Positions 51,434 to 60,027 of a stretch of 64,000 bases of DNA are shown in pieces. The notes under the pieces were generated by a model. The model was not told the origin of the DNA and made no database searches. It saw nothing but the letters and a program-made list of their open reading frames with translations. Origin of the DNA: Candidatus Mailhella excrementigallinarum (GTDB taxonomy: Bacteria > Desulfobacterota > Desulfovibrionia > Desulfovibrionales > Desulfovibrionaceae); contig CALUUZ010000008.1 of the NCBI GenBank assembly GCA_944324075.1, forward strand, positions 62,001 to 126,000, in the 5' to 3' direction. The position numbers were made by a program, and so were the translations under genes. Position 1 is the stretch's first letter. Each line of letters opens with the position of its first letter.

Positions 51434-53119
51434 TCAGTTCACGGCAACGCGCAGGGCGTCTCCGGGCCGCACGGTATTGCTCGTCAGCTTGTTCAGGCTG
51501 CGGATCTCGCCAGGAGAGGTGTTGAAACGGCGGGAAATGCTCCACAGCGTGTCGCCCGAACGCACCGTATACATGACGTCCTTGCGCTTTCCGGCGGGAA
51601 TATTGACTTTCTGCCCCACCCGCAGCTTGTGCGGATCATCCAGATGGCTGTTCGCGTCGCGCATGGCCGTCAGGCTGATGCCGTATTGCCGGGCGATGGA
51701 GGCCAGGGTATCTCCGGAGCGCACCTCATGCGACCGCGTTCCGCCCGCGGAGCGTTTTTTCGCGGAACTTTCGGCGGGCGCGGATTTTTTTGACGCGGCA
51801 ACCGCGGTCGCGGCCCCGCTTTTTCCGGAGGGCCTGGCGGCCGCCCGCTTCGCGGGGGCGGCCTTCGCGGGGGCGGTCTTTGCGGGAGACGCCTCCGCCG
51901 AAGACGATTTGGCGGAAGCGATCATGTATTCGCCGCCCTTGCCGGTTCCGGGAATACGCAGTTTTCTGCCGATCTTGAGAGGCTCGCAGCGGGGGTTGGC
52001 CTGTCGCAGCACGGTGACGGGCACGCCGGTACGGCGGCTGATTTTGCCCAGGGTATCATTGCGCACAATGGTATACGTCGCCCATCCCCTGCCGGAAAGT
52101 TTGCCGTCGCGGAGCAGCTTGTCCGCGCGCGCCTCGGCATGGTAGGGCACATACACCGAGACATGCCTGTCCGGCGGGGTGATATATCGCTTGAACGCCG
52201 GGTTGTAGGCGGAAAATTCCGCCCAGCTCATGCCCAGCGCCCCGGCAAAGGCCGCCAGATCCGTGCCGGGACGGGCGCGCAGTTCACGCGCGGGCGCGCT
52301 CACCAGATCCCCTGGACGGGGCTCGGCCGCGGTGAAGCCCAGCGCCTCGGCATTGCGCATGATCTTGCACATGGCCAGAAAGCGCGGCACATACTGCATG
52401 GTTTCCGGTCTGAGCTTCCGCTTTTCATCCAGCACATCGTTATTGCGGCACAGCGAGAAAAACTCCTCCTCGCCCGTGCCCTCCAGGGCGCGGCCCATCT
52501 TGCCCGGCCCGGCGTTGTACGAGGCTATGGCCAGATGCCAGTCATGGAACATGTCATAAAGTTCGGCCAGATAGTCCGCCGCCGCGCGAGTGGCCTTATA
52601 GGGATCAAGGCGCTCATCCATCCACCAGTCCTGGGCAAGATCATACTGCCGCCCGGTGGCGGACATGAACTGCCACAGCCCCATGGCCTTGGAACGCGAC
52701 ACCGCCGTGGGATTGTATCCGCTTTCCACATAGGCAAGGCAGGCCAGTTCCTCGGGCAGCCCCTTTTCCCTGAACACCTTGCGCGCATAGGCGATATAGG
52801 GGCGGGAACGCAGCAGATTCAGCTCGATGGTCCGCCGGTTGCCGTGAACGTAGAACTTGAAATATTTCTGCACTTCCATGAGGTCGGCCTTGCTCAGACC
52901 GCGATCCAGCTCCCCCTGTGAAAGCAGTGCGTCACGCTCCGCATCGGTCAGCGCGATGCCGTCATCCTCCAGAATGATCCCGGAATAGTCCGGGGCGGCG
53001 TTATCAGGCCCGGGCAGGGAGTCCTGACCCGCGCCGCACCCCGAAAGCAGCAGCGCACACAGACAAACAGCGGCCCAGCGGGCTCCGGGAATTCCATTCC
53101 GGCGTTTTCCGAATCGCAT
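51434..53119 (-). CDS. MltD-like lytic transglycosylase with LysM repeats
   Basis: A 561-residue predicted lipoprotein: signal peptide with lipobox LLLSGC, then an SLT catalytic domain (about 100-240). The catalytic Glu lies in LAYVESGYNPTAVSRSKAMGLWQFM, and NAGPGKM is present. LysM-type cell wall binding repeats include YTIVRNDTLGKISRRTGV and, after an Ala/Lys/Ser-rich linker, SHEVRSGDTLASIARQYGI and YTVRSGDTLWSISRRFNT. It cleaves peptidoglycan in the periplasm. ATG 53119 is preceded by CAGGAGAACAT. It has its own promoter region shared divergently with the rRNA methyltransferase gene, 283 bp in which I see no clear motif. Confidence 0.94.
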   Translation of the reverse strand: MRFGKRRNGIPGARWAAVCLCALLLSGCGAGQDSLPGPDNAAPDYSGIILEDDGIALTDAERDALLSQGELDRGLSKADLMEVQKYFKFYVHGNRRTIELNLLRSRPYIAYARKVFREKGLPEELACLAYVESGYNPTAVSRSKAMGLWQFMSATGRQYDLAQDWWMDERLDPYKATRAAADYLAELYDMFHDWHLAIASYNAGPGKMGRALEGTGEEEFFSLCRNNDVLDEKRKLRPETMQYVPRFLAMCKIMRNAEALGFTAAEPRPGDLVSAPARELRARPGTDLAAFAGALGMSWAEFSAYNPAFKRYITPPDRHVSVYVPYHAEARADKLLRDGKLSGRGWATYTIVRNDTLGKISRRTGVPVTVLRQANPRCEPLKIGRKLRIPGTGKGGEYMIASAKSSSAEASPAKTAPAKAAPAKRAAARPSGKSGAATAVAASKKSAPAESSAKKRSAGGTRSHEVRSGDTLASIARQYGISLTAMRDANSHLDDPHKLRVGQKVNIPAGKRKDVMYTVRSGDTLWSISRRFNTSPGEIRSLNKLTSNTVRPGDALRVAVN

Positions 53120-53402
53120 ATGTTCTCCTGAAACGTTCTGTACTCGCAAGGCATATGCCCGCCCGCAGCGCGATATTCAGCCCGCGTCACGCTCCCCGCG
53201 GCTTGCGGCTGCTCCGAAACGCGCATATCCTGTCGGGGCAGGTCCGTCTGTCCGGTTTTTCCGGAGCTTTTCCCCGCATGCGGGAAGGCACCTTTCCGGC
53301 AATGTACAGCGCTCCACGCGCCGCGACAATGCGCCAGAAAAAGTCTAGACCCTGAATATTGCCGTTTTTCTCACCTATCAACAGGAAATATATTGATTTT
53401 TT

Positions 53403-54143
53403 ATGGCAAATGAAAATTTTCTCCCCGGTCTCAAGCCCGTCCTTGAGCTGCTGCGCTCCGCCCCCGGCGATATTGATCAGATCTATCTGCGCAAGGCGCG
53501 TCCCAGTCGTGAGAGCGCGGAAATGCTTGATCTGTGCCGCGCGGCGAAAGTCCGTTTCGCGCTGGTTCCCGACGACGCGCTGGCCCGGCTCTGCCCCGGA
53601 GTGCGGCATCAGGGCGTGCTTGCGCGGCTGCGCTCATCCTCCCGCGTGGCGTGGGAAACCCTGCTGACGGAAGCCGCCGATGCTCCCCTGCCTCTTGTCG
53701 TGGCGCTGGATCAGGTGCAGGACCCAGGCAACGTGGGCACGCTGGCCCGCACCCTGTACGCTCTGGGCGGAGCGGGGCTGGTTCTGCCCAGACACAACAG
53801 CGCCTATCTCGGCCCCGGAGCCCGCCGTTCCGCCGCCGGAGCGCTGGAACGCCTGCCTCTGGCCGAGGTGGTCAATCTGGCCCGCGCCGTGGAGCAGGCC
53901 CGCGAGGCGGGATTCTCCACCTATGCCGCGCGCTTCGCGGAAGACGGCATGAACGCCCTTTCCGCGCCGCTGGAATTTCCCGCCCTGCTCGTGCTGGGCA
54001 ATGAGGACAGGGGGGTGCGGCCGGGAGTGGCGAAGCAGTGCGCCCACAGCCTGCATGTTCCCTTTCTGCGCGACTTTGACTCCCTGAACGTGGCGCAGGC
54101 GGGAGGCATCCTCATCTCCTGCTTCGCACGCGCGCACGCATGA
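53403..54143 (+). CDS. SpoU/TrmH-family RNA 2'-O-ribose methyltransferase (RlmB-like)
   Basis: A 246-residue SPOUT methyltransferase. The N-terminal substrate-binding domain (about 1-80; GLKPVLELLRSAPGDIDQIYL, GVRHQGVLARL) is typical of RlmB-type enzymes. The C-terminal knot domain has VVALDQVQDPGNVGTLARTLYALG, LVLGNEDRGV and DSLNVAQAGGILISC. It probably methylates 23S rRNA, with SAM as donor. The C-terminus agrees with the family length. Confidence 0.92.
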   Translation: MANENFLPGLKPVLELLRSAPGDIDQIYLRKARPSRESAEMLDLCRAAKVRFALVPDDALARLCPGVRHQGVLARLRSSSRVAWETLLTEAADAPLPLVVALDQVQDPGNVGTLARTLYALGGAGLVLPRHNSAYLGPGARRSAAGALERLPLAEVVNLARAVEQAREAGFSTYAARFAEDGMNALSAPLEFPALLVLGNEDRGVRPGVAKQCAHSLHVPFLRDFDSLNVAQAGGILISCFARAHA

Positions 54144-54230
54144 GGCCGACGCGGGGCAAAGACGGCCGCGCTTCCCCTGCGGGGAAAGACAGCTCTCCGC
54201 AGCCGGAGCCTGCCTCCGGAACCCTGCGTT

Positions 54231-54584
54231 TCATGCGGACGAGCGCGTGCCGATGCTTCTCGCCGCGCCCTCATCCTGCGCGGCCCATGCTTCAAGAATG
54301 CCGTCCAGCGCGCCGTCGGCCTCGGCCTCGCGCATCAGACGGCCGATATACTGCAGGTGACGGCGGCGGGCCTCCCTGCTGCCGAGGCGGCGGTATTCGG
54401 CCAGAGCGTCCCGCAGGTCCGGCGTCAGGGGGAGAAGCTCCCGCCGGGCCGGGGCAAGAGCCGCGAGCTTTTCGCCCAGTTCCTGCAAAGCCGCGCTTTC
54501 CCGCTTGCGCCGGGATCGGCTGACGCGTTCCTCCTCCCCGTTTTCCCCGGGGATTCCGCTCCACTGGTGACGGCGCGGAGGCAT
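54231..54584 (-). CDS. Short DarP/YjgA (DUF615) ribosome-associated protein
   Basis: A 117-residue homologue of DarP, which assists late 50S assembly. Family motifs SRSRRKRESAALQELGEKL and LPLTPDLRDALAEYRRL, with EARRRHLQYIGRLMRE, are all present. E. coli DarP is about 183 residues, so the C-terminal part is reduced here. The ATG overlaps the stop of the DUF3467 gene (TAATG), so the two are coupled. Confidence 0.85.
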   Translation of the reverse strand: MPPRRHQWSGIPGENGEEERVSRSRRKRESAALQELGEKLAALAPARRELLPLTPDLRDALAEYRRLGSREARRRHLQYIGRLMREAEADGALDGILEAWAAQDEGAARSIGTRSSA

Positions 54585-54967
54585 TACTGCTCCAGCCCGC
54601 CGCCATGGCCTTCCATGGCAAAGGGAACGCCTCCCTCCTCTTCCATATCCAGCATGTCGATCTTTTCCTCAAGCCATTCCTGCAGGGCGCGGGCGGTATG
54701 ATAGCTGAGCACGACCTTGGAATGGATGCGGCGTGTCACCACGCGCACATCTTCGTCAAAAGGCGCGTATTCCTGGCCGAAGGAACCGTCCGGCTCCACC
54801 TGCCGCTCGGAAAAGGGCGGCAGCTTGTCGCTTTCCAGGTAGAAATTGATCTCGATCTCGCCCTGCGGATTGATGCCGCCCCATACGCCGTGCGCGTACT
54901 GCAGACGGGCGGCGGGATCCTGTTCGTATTCGTAACGGATGCGGGCGGGAAATTTGGACTGGCTCAT
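54584..54967 (-). CDS. DUF3467 family protein
   Basis: A 127-residue acidic protein of the DUF3467 family: ARLQYAHGVWGGINPQGEIEINFYLESDKLPP, DVRVVTRRIHSKVVLSYHTARALQEWLEEKI. The family has no established function. It is co-oriented and overlapping with the short darP-like gene. The region between its start and the porin terminator contains degenerate GC-rich sequence and no gene. Confidence 0.88.
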   Translation of the reverse strand: MSQSKFPARIRYEYEQDPAARLQYAHGVWGGINPQGEIEINFYLESDKLPPFSERQVEPDGSFGQEYAPFDEDVRVVTRRIHSKVVLSYHTARALQEWLEEKIDMLDMEEEGGVPFAMEGHGGGLEQ

Positions 54968-55086
54968 GCATACTCCTGCTGCGCCGCGTCGCGCGGCGTG
55001 AAACGTGCGATCCGCGCGGGAATCCCGCCCGGAACCCGTCTGATGTACCCCGCCGGACGCCGCAAGTAAAGGGCGGCGGAACGCGC

Positions 55087-55128
55087 GAAAGGGGGCGGGA
55101 AAAGCCGAAGCTGTTCCCGCCCCCTTTC
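55087..55128. terminator. Terminator-like hairpin after porin 2
   Basis: A perfect 15-bp stem, GAAAGGGGGCGGGAA with its complement, 48 bp past the porin 2 stop codon. No long T run follows, but stem stability makes a terminator likely. Confidence 0.65.
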
Positions 55129-55175
55129 CGGTAGGTCATCCGCGCGTCACGCGCCGTCCCCGGACGGGGAACGGA

Positions 55176-56567
55176 CTAGAACGCGTAGGTGAAGTTCAGG
55201 GTGCCGCGGAAGATGTTGTCGTAATCCTGCCCCCACACGTTCTTGTCGAAGTCGGTGATGAGGTAGGCGAGCAGGATGTTCGCGGTCAGGTTTTCATACA
55301 GCTTGTAGCTGTTCAGGAAGTCGATGGACACGGCGGAATCTTCCGTGGTCATGTAGCCGATGGGGCCGCTGGCGGACTGGACGCCGAGACTCTTGTCGTC
55401 GTTGGTGCCCTGGAAGTAGGTCACGGAAAGCATATGGCTCAGATCTTCGATGAAGGAGACTTCCTTCACGCCGAGCTGCACGCCCCAGGTGCCGGCGGCG
55501 CTGCACACGTCGGGCGTGGCGGCCAGCAGGCCATAGGCGTCATAGTAGATGGAAGAAGCGTCAAACGCCGCAGCGCCGTCCACGGAGAGGAAGCGTCCGC
55601 CTTCACCGTCCGCATCGTCGTCATCGCCGGAGGCATACCAGCCGCGCAGGAAGGGGGTGGCGTAGGCGGTCTTCATTTCCGCGCCCAGAGCCGCGTACCA
55701 GCCGGAACGCTTCAGCCCCTTGTCTGCATCGTTGCCGCTGTACATGAAGTCGGCGGTGAACTTGAAGGGATCGAACAGGGTCAGCTCGCCGCCGATGCCG
55801 ACCCAGTAGGCGGTGACATTTTCCTCTTTTCCAGTCCCGTTGCCTACCATGTCAAAGCCGCTGCCATAGGCCACAAACTTGCCGTCCTTGTCATATTCGG
55901 CGCCCGCTCTGCTGCCGCCGAATCCGACCATGCCCCAGGGAGTGACCTTGAAGCCGTCAGCGGCCACGTCCACGGACAGGAAGGCCAGGTCAATATTGGA
56001 GTGCGCGTGATGGTCACGCCCCCAGCCCTGCATTTCACCCACAGGACGCAGCCAGCCGACGGTCACGCCGACCATGTCGGTGATGGGCGCGTTGACCACC
56101 ACGCCGTCGATGACGTCGTCAAGCACGGAAGAGCCGAAGGTATAGGAAGGCATGGCCACGCTCTGACGCCCCATGCGCACCAGCACGTCGGTGGTGGGAA
56201 TCATCCAGTCCAGATAGGCCAGACGCGCGGTCACTTCGTAACCGGGATCACCGGCGCCTTTGGTTCCCCATTCGTACCAGTTGGGAGCGTCAGCGCCGCT
56301 GGCGACCTGAAGCTGCACGCGGCCGGACAGGTATTCGCTGGCCACCATGTCGAAGTTGATGCGGATACGCTGGGCCGCCTTGAAGGAGCCGTCGCTGCCT
56401 TCCAGCGGCGCGGGATGCTCTTTTCCGCCGTAGGCATTATACATGTTGTCGGCAAAGGTGAAAGACGCCATCCACTCGCCGGAGACCTTCATTTCCACGG
56501 CGGACGCGCCGTTGGCGGCGGAAACCACCATACCGGCGGCGAGAAGGAGAGTCAGGAGCTTTTTCAT
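55176..56567 (-). CDS. Outer-membrane porin, Desulfovibrio homotrimeric type (porin 2)
   Basis: A 463-residue paralogue of porin 1 in this window. The signal peptide MKKLLTLLLAAGMVVSAANGA is nearly identical to that of porin 1. Shared strands include MKVSGEWM, AAQRIRINFDM, FTADFMYSGNDAD and SGWYAALGAEMKT, and the barrel ends FRGTLNFTYAF with the terminal Phe. ATG 56567 follows AAGGATGTGCATC. Loop regions differ from porin 1, with more acidic residues (GDDDDADGEG), which may change ion selectivity. The AT-rich stretch at 56640-56720 upstream is the probable promoter region, though I could not pick hexamers with confidence. Confidence 0.92.
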   Translation of the reverse strand: MKKLLTLLLAAGMVVSAANGASAVEMKVSGEWMASFTFADNMYNAYGGKEHPAPLEGSDGSFKAAQRIRINFDMVASEYLSGRVQLQVASGADAPNWYEWGTKGAGDPGYEVTARLAYLDWMIPTTDVLVRMGRQSVAMPSYTFGSSVLDDVIDGVVVNAPITDMVGVTVGWLRPVGEMQGWGRDHHAHSNIDLAFLSVDVAADGFKVTPWGMVGFGGSRAGAEYDKDGKFVAYGSGFDMVGNGTGKEENVTAYWVGIGGELTLFDPFKFTADFMYSGNDADKGLKRSGWYAALGAEMKTAYATPFLRGWYASGDDDDADGEGGRFLSVDGAAAFDASSIYYDAYGLLAATPDVCSAAGTWGVQLGVKEVSFIEDLSHMLSVTYFQGTNDDKSLGVQSASGPIGYMTTEDSAVSIDFLNSYKLYENLTANILLAYLITDFDKNVWGQDYDNIFRGTLNFTYAF

Positions 56568-56807
56568 GATGCACATCCTTGACGTTTAAAGGTTTTGACC
56601 GATGCGGCGCGCTGCGACGCGACATGCCGCATCAATGCCTTTGACTGGTTCAAGGTGTACAAAAAATAATACGTTTTTGCACCATCCTTTCGTAATAATT
56701 GTACTTTAATCCCCTGTTCCCCTCTCCACTCCGCACATGAACAGGCCGGTTTTCTCCCTGATCAGGGGCAATCTGTTGAAAATTTTGGCTCCGGTGAAAC
56801 CTTCGGG

Positions 56808-56990
56808 CATGTTCGTTTTGAAAATGCTCCCGGAGCCGGGCGAAGCGGGACTGAAGCCGCGGCGCCCCCTCTTCTCCGCTGTCGCCGCAGTTCACTTGCG
56901 GCGTATAGCTCCGGCGGCGTGAAACCTGCTGACCGGAACATGGGATTCCGGCCGGCAGATATTTTCAATAACAAAACGCTCCCGGTTGAC
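56808..56990. repeat. Intergenic repeat family A, copy between porin 2 and pbpC
   Basis: Inverted copy from TTCGTTTTGAAAATGCTCCCG to ATTTTCAATAACAAAACGCTCCC, with CGCAGTTCACTTGCGGCG and CGGCGTGAAACCTGCTGACCGG. The remaining DNA to 57149 resembles an eroded C element (AGCGGCATCCATCCGCGG) and holds no gene. Confidence 0.75.
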
Positions 56991-57149
56991 GCTCCACTCG
57001 GGAAACATCCTGCCTGCCCGGACAGAGAAGCGGCATCCATCCGCGGACGGCCCGCCTGCGTTTTGCGCGGAAAACGCCGCGCCCGCGCCTCCGCCGTCCA
57101 GGCTTCCCGCCCCCGCTCCGCAGGTCGGCAGCGGCTTTTCCCATGCTGT

Positions 57150-59525
57150 TCACGGCACGCTTTCCACTTCCACCGCAAGTTCCGCCGTGCGCCCCAGGTT
57201 ATCCACCACGCGCAGCACATGCCTGCCCGGAGAGGGATTCCATGTCAATTCCCCGCCTGTTCCGTCCGCGCCCAGAAATTCCCGTCCATCAAACCAGAAC
57301 AGCTTCTCCGCGTCCTCGTCGGCCCGCGCGATCAGGGGAATGGACAGATTTTCCTTCACTCTTCGCGCATAGGCCACTCCCGCGCGGGGCGACACAATGG
57401 CGGGCGGACGGCCCGGAGCGCCGCCTGCCCCGCACTCCGGCGCGAACGGCGGCGGCGCGGCCTTGCGGACGCCCGCCCGCCGGAACAGTTCGCGCATGTC
57501 CGCCGGCCAGAACTCCCATACCTGCCGTTCCGTCACGCCGGGGATATCCCGGCACTGCCGCAGACCGCTGCGCGTATCCACCACGATTTCACGCAGAATG
57601 CCGGAATCCCTGATGGGCGACACGCCGGGGATGAACCAGCATGATGCGCGGGGGCGTTCGCCGCACAGGGCTAAGCGCACATCCCCGGTAGGCGCGCAGA
57701 CCTGCACCCGGCGCACGTTCAGGCCGTTTTTCTCCGCATAGGACGGGGAAAGCGCGATATCCCGCAGGCCTTCCCGCCTGACCAGGCCGCGCGCGATATC
57801 AAAAAACAGCGGCGCCGCGGCGTGCAGGCCGGTGAAACCGGGATTGGACGAATTGTCGAAATTGCCGACCCAGACAACCAGCACATAGGGGCCGAACACA
57901 CCCGCTGTCCAGGCGTCGCGCAGGCCGCTGGACGTGCCCGTCTTCCACGCGCAGGGAATATCTCCGAAACCCGCCCCTCCCAGCCCGGACAGCCAGGGCT
58001 GGCGCAGCATGCCCAGCGTGACCCACGCCGCCTCCGGAGAAAGCAGATCCCTGCCTCCGGAGCCGTCGGATGCCGGGAGCAGGGACGGCTTGCGCCAGCG
58101 CCCCAGACCGGGAAGCATGGCATACAGTCCGGCAAGCTCGCGCATGGTGGTTTCCGCTCCGCCGAGGACAAGAGCCAGGCCGTAATGATCCGCGCCATGC
58201 TCGAAGCGGACTCCGGCATCCCGCAGAAAACCGTGCAATCCCGGCGCGCGCAGGCGTTCCGCCAGCCATATGGCCGGAATGTTGCGGCTGGCCCGCAGCG
58301 CCTCGTCCGCACGCAGCGGCCCCCGGAACGCGCCGTCCGCGTTTTCCGGCTCATAGCCGCGAAAAACCCGGGGTGTATCCGCCAGAATGGTGGCGGGATG
58401 GATAAGCCCCTGCTCCAGCGCCAGCGCATACACGAAGGGCTTGAGCGCGGAGCCGGGCGAACGGCGGGCCGAAGTGCCGTCCACCTGTCCGGATATGGCG
58501 GCATTGCCAAAATCCGCCGACCCGGCCAGCGCCCGTATCTCGGCCGTGCGCCAGTCCACCAGCAGGGCTGCGGCGTTGCGCATGCCCCAGCGTCCGCCGC
58601 GCTCCACGCCCCGCCGCAGCGCGTCTTCCACCATGTGCTGGATATTCAGATCGAGCGTGGTGACGATCACGCCGTTCCTGCCGTCCGCCGCTTCTGTCGG
58701 AACGGCATCCGGCCCGTTCAGCAGCGAATCCACGGCATGGGGAGCTTCGGAAGGCAGATCGCGCGGGCCGCGCACGCGCAGCGGAGACTCGGCAAAAAGT
58801 CTTCCCCCCGCGCCGGGGTGTGCCTCGCTCCACAGCGCATGCAGGCGCCGGCGGGCCGCGTCCAGCTCTTCCTTCCGGCCGGAAAGCGGGCTGCGCGCGG
58901 CGGGATGCTGCGGCACGAGCGCCAGCGCCATGACTTCCGGCAGGCTGAGGGCCGCCGCCTCCTTGGAAAAGTATATCCGGGCCGCCGCGCCCGCTCCCTC
59001 GATATTGCCGCCGTAGGGGGCGAGATTGAGGTACGCCTCCAGGATCTCCCGCTTGGAGTAATGCCGCTCCAGAACCAGCGCCCGCCAGATCTGGCGCAGC
59101 TTGCCCGGAATACGGGAGCTGTCGATGTCCCCGGTCATGCGGGCCACCTGCATGGTCAGGGTGGAAGCCCCCATGCGGCGTTCCCCGGACAGCGTACTCC
59201 ATGCGGCCCGGACCAGAGCCGGAAGGCTGACGCCGGAATGCGACCAGAAGGCCCGATCCTCATACAGCAGCGTGGCCTCGCGCAGTTCGGCGGACATGGC
59301 GTCCAGCGGCGTGAATATCCGGTATTTTTCGTCTCTTGTCAGGCACACGCGCAGCACGCGGCCTTCCCTGTCGACAAACACGCGGGAAAAGTCCGCTCCG
59401 CCGTACAGATCGGGACGGGGCGACCAGAACAGCGCGAAAAAAAACACCGCCGGCAGAAGCAGTGCCGGCGCGGCCGCCGCCGCAATACAGCGCATGCGGC
59501 CACCGCGCCGGAACAGTTTTTTCAT
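57150..59525 (-). CDS. pbpC: Penicillin-binding protein 1C
   Basis: A 791-residue inner-membrane bifunctional peptidoglycan synthase. One N-terminal helix (about 12-34) precedes a GT51 glycosyltransferase domain, with the catalytic-type Glu in LLYEDRAFWSHSGV (Glu89) and ASTLTMQVARM. The transpeptidase domain has S359-x-x-K362 in GSALKPF, and KTGTSSG. A C-terminal PBP1C-specific domain ends the protein. The neighbouring alpha-2-macroglobulin gene is its classical partner. ATG 59525 was chosen (TTG before it adds one residue). Its ribosome binding site GAGGAATTTTTG is the end of a family D repeat. Confidence 0.95.
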   Translation of the reverse strand: MKKLFRRGGRMRCIAAAAAPALLLPAVFFFALFWSPRPDLYGGADFSRVFVDREGRVLRVCLTRDEKYRIFTPLDAMSAELREATLLYEDRAFWSHSGVSLPALVRAAWSTLSGERRMGASTLTMQVARMTGDIDSSRIPGKLRQIWRALVLERHYSKREILEAYLNLAPYGGNIEGAGAAARIYFSKEAAALSLPEVMALALVPQHPAARSPLSGRKEELDAARRRLHALWSEAHPGAGGRLFAESPLRVRGPRDLPSEAPHAVDSLLNGPDAVPTEAADGRNGVIVTTLDLNIQHMVEDALRRGVERGGRWGMRNAAALLVDWRTAEIRALAGSADFGNAAISGQVDGTSARRSPGSALKPFVYALALEQGLIHPATILADTPRVFRGYEPENADGAFRGPLRADEALRASRNIPAIWLAERLRAPGLHGFLRDAGVRFEHGADHYGLALVLGGAETTMRELAGLYAMLPGLGRWRKPSLLPASDGSGGRDLLSPEAAWVTLGMLRQPWLSGLGGAGFGDIPCAWKTGTSSGLRDAWTAGVFGPYVLVVWVGNFDNSSNPGFTGLHAAAPLFFDIARGLVRREGLRDIALSPSYAEKNGLNVRRVQVCAPTGDVRLALCGERPRASCWFIPGVSPIRDSGILREIVVDTRSGLRQCRDIPGVTERQVWEFWPADMRELFRRAGVRKAAPPPFAPECGAGGAPGRPPAIVSPRAGVAYARRVKENLSIPLIARADEDAEKLFWFDGREFLGADGTGGELTWNPSPGRHVLRVVDNLGRTAELAVEVESVP

Positions 59526-60021
59526 CAAAAATTCCTCTGTGGTTTGAGACCTCCCCTTCAGGGGGAAAGGCTCTGTTGCAGAACCGTGTTGACGGCGTTG
59601 TGCGTGGCGTGCGGCTTTGCTCCGGCTTGAGCGGCAACATTCGTTGCCACAAGGTCAGCCCGTGTTCCACACGGGCGAGAGGCAGCATGTATCCACGGCC
59701 GGCTCGCTTGCGCCCTTGTGCGGCACAGCCGCACAAAGGCTCCGCTCCGCGAAACATTGCTTCCGCTCCTCGTCTCCCTCCATGCCGCATGACCATGCGG
59801 CGGGGACTCGTCGCTCCAGGCTCGCTACGCTTGCGCCTCCGGCGGTCAAGGTATTTTTCAACACTATTCTGCAACAGAGCGAGGGGGAAAAGAGGAGTTG
59901 ACACGACGGCGAAGCCGATGAAATCCTTAGCCCCTCCCTGAAGGGAGGGGCAATGCGCACGACCCCTGTCCTTCGGCTGCTTCAGTCAGTCGGCGGATGG
60001 GGCGACTGTGGATTGAAACAT
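59526..60021 (-). repeat. Repeat family D, copy 3, split by a C element (leader of pbpC)
   Basis: The part next to pbpC (59526-59568) and the distal part (59882-60021) together match copies 1 and 2. The C element at 59569-59881 is inserted between them. Read toward pbpC, it begins GTTTCAATCCACAGTCGC at about 60019. The whole 59526-60027 gap is thus repeat DNA. Confidence 0.88.
59569..59881. repeat. MITE-like repeat family C, full-length, with 9-bp target duplication
   Basis: 313 bp, terminal inverted repeats GGCTCTGTTGCAGAACCGTG on the left and the complement of CGCTCTGTTGCAGAATAGTG on the right. AGGGGGAAA occurs immediately on both sides (59560-59568 and 59882-59890), and removing one copy plus the element restores the D repeat seen elsewhere. 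Interior hairpins GGCAACATTCGTTGCC and CCCGTGTTCCACACGGG match the other C copies. Confidence 0.92.
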
Positions 60022-60027
60022 GAGCGT

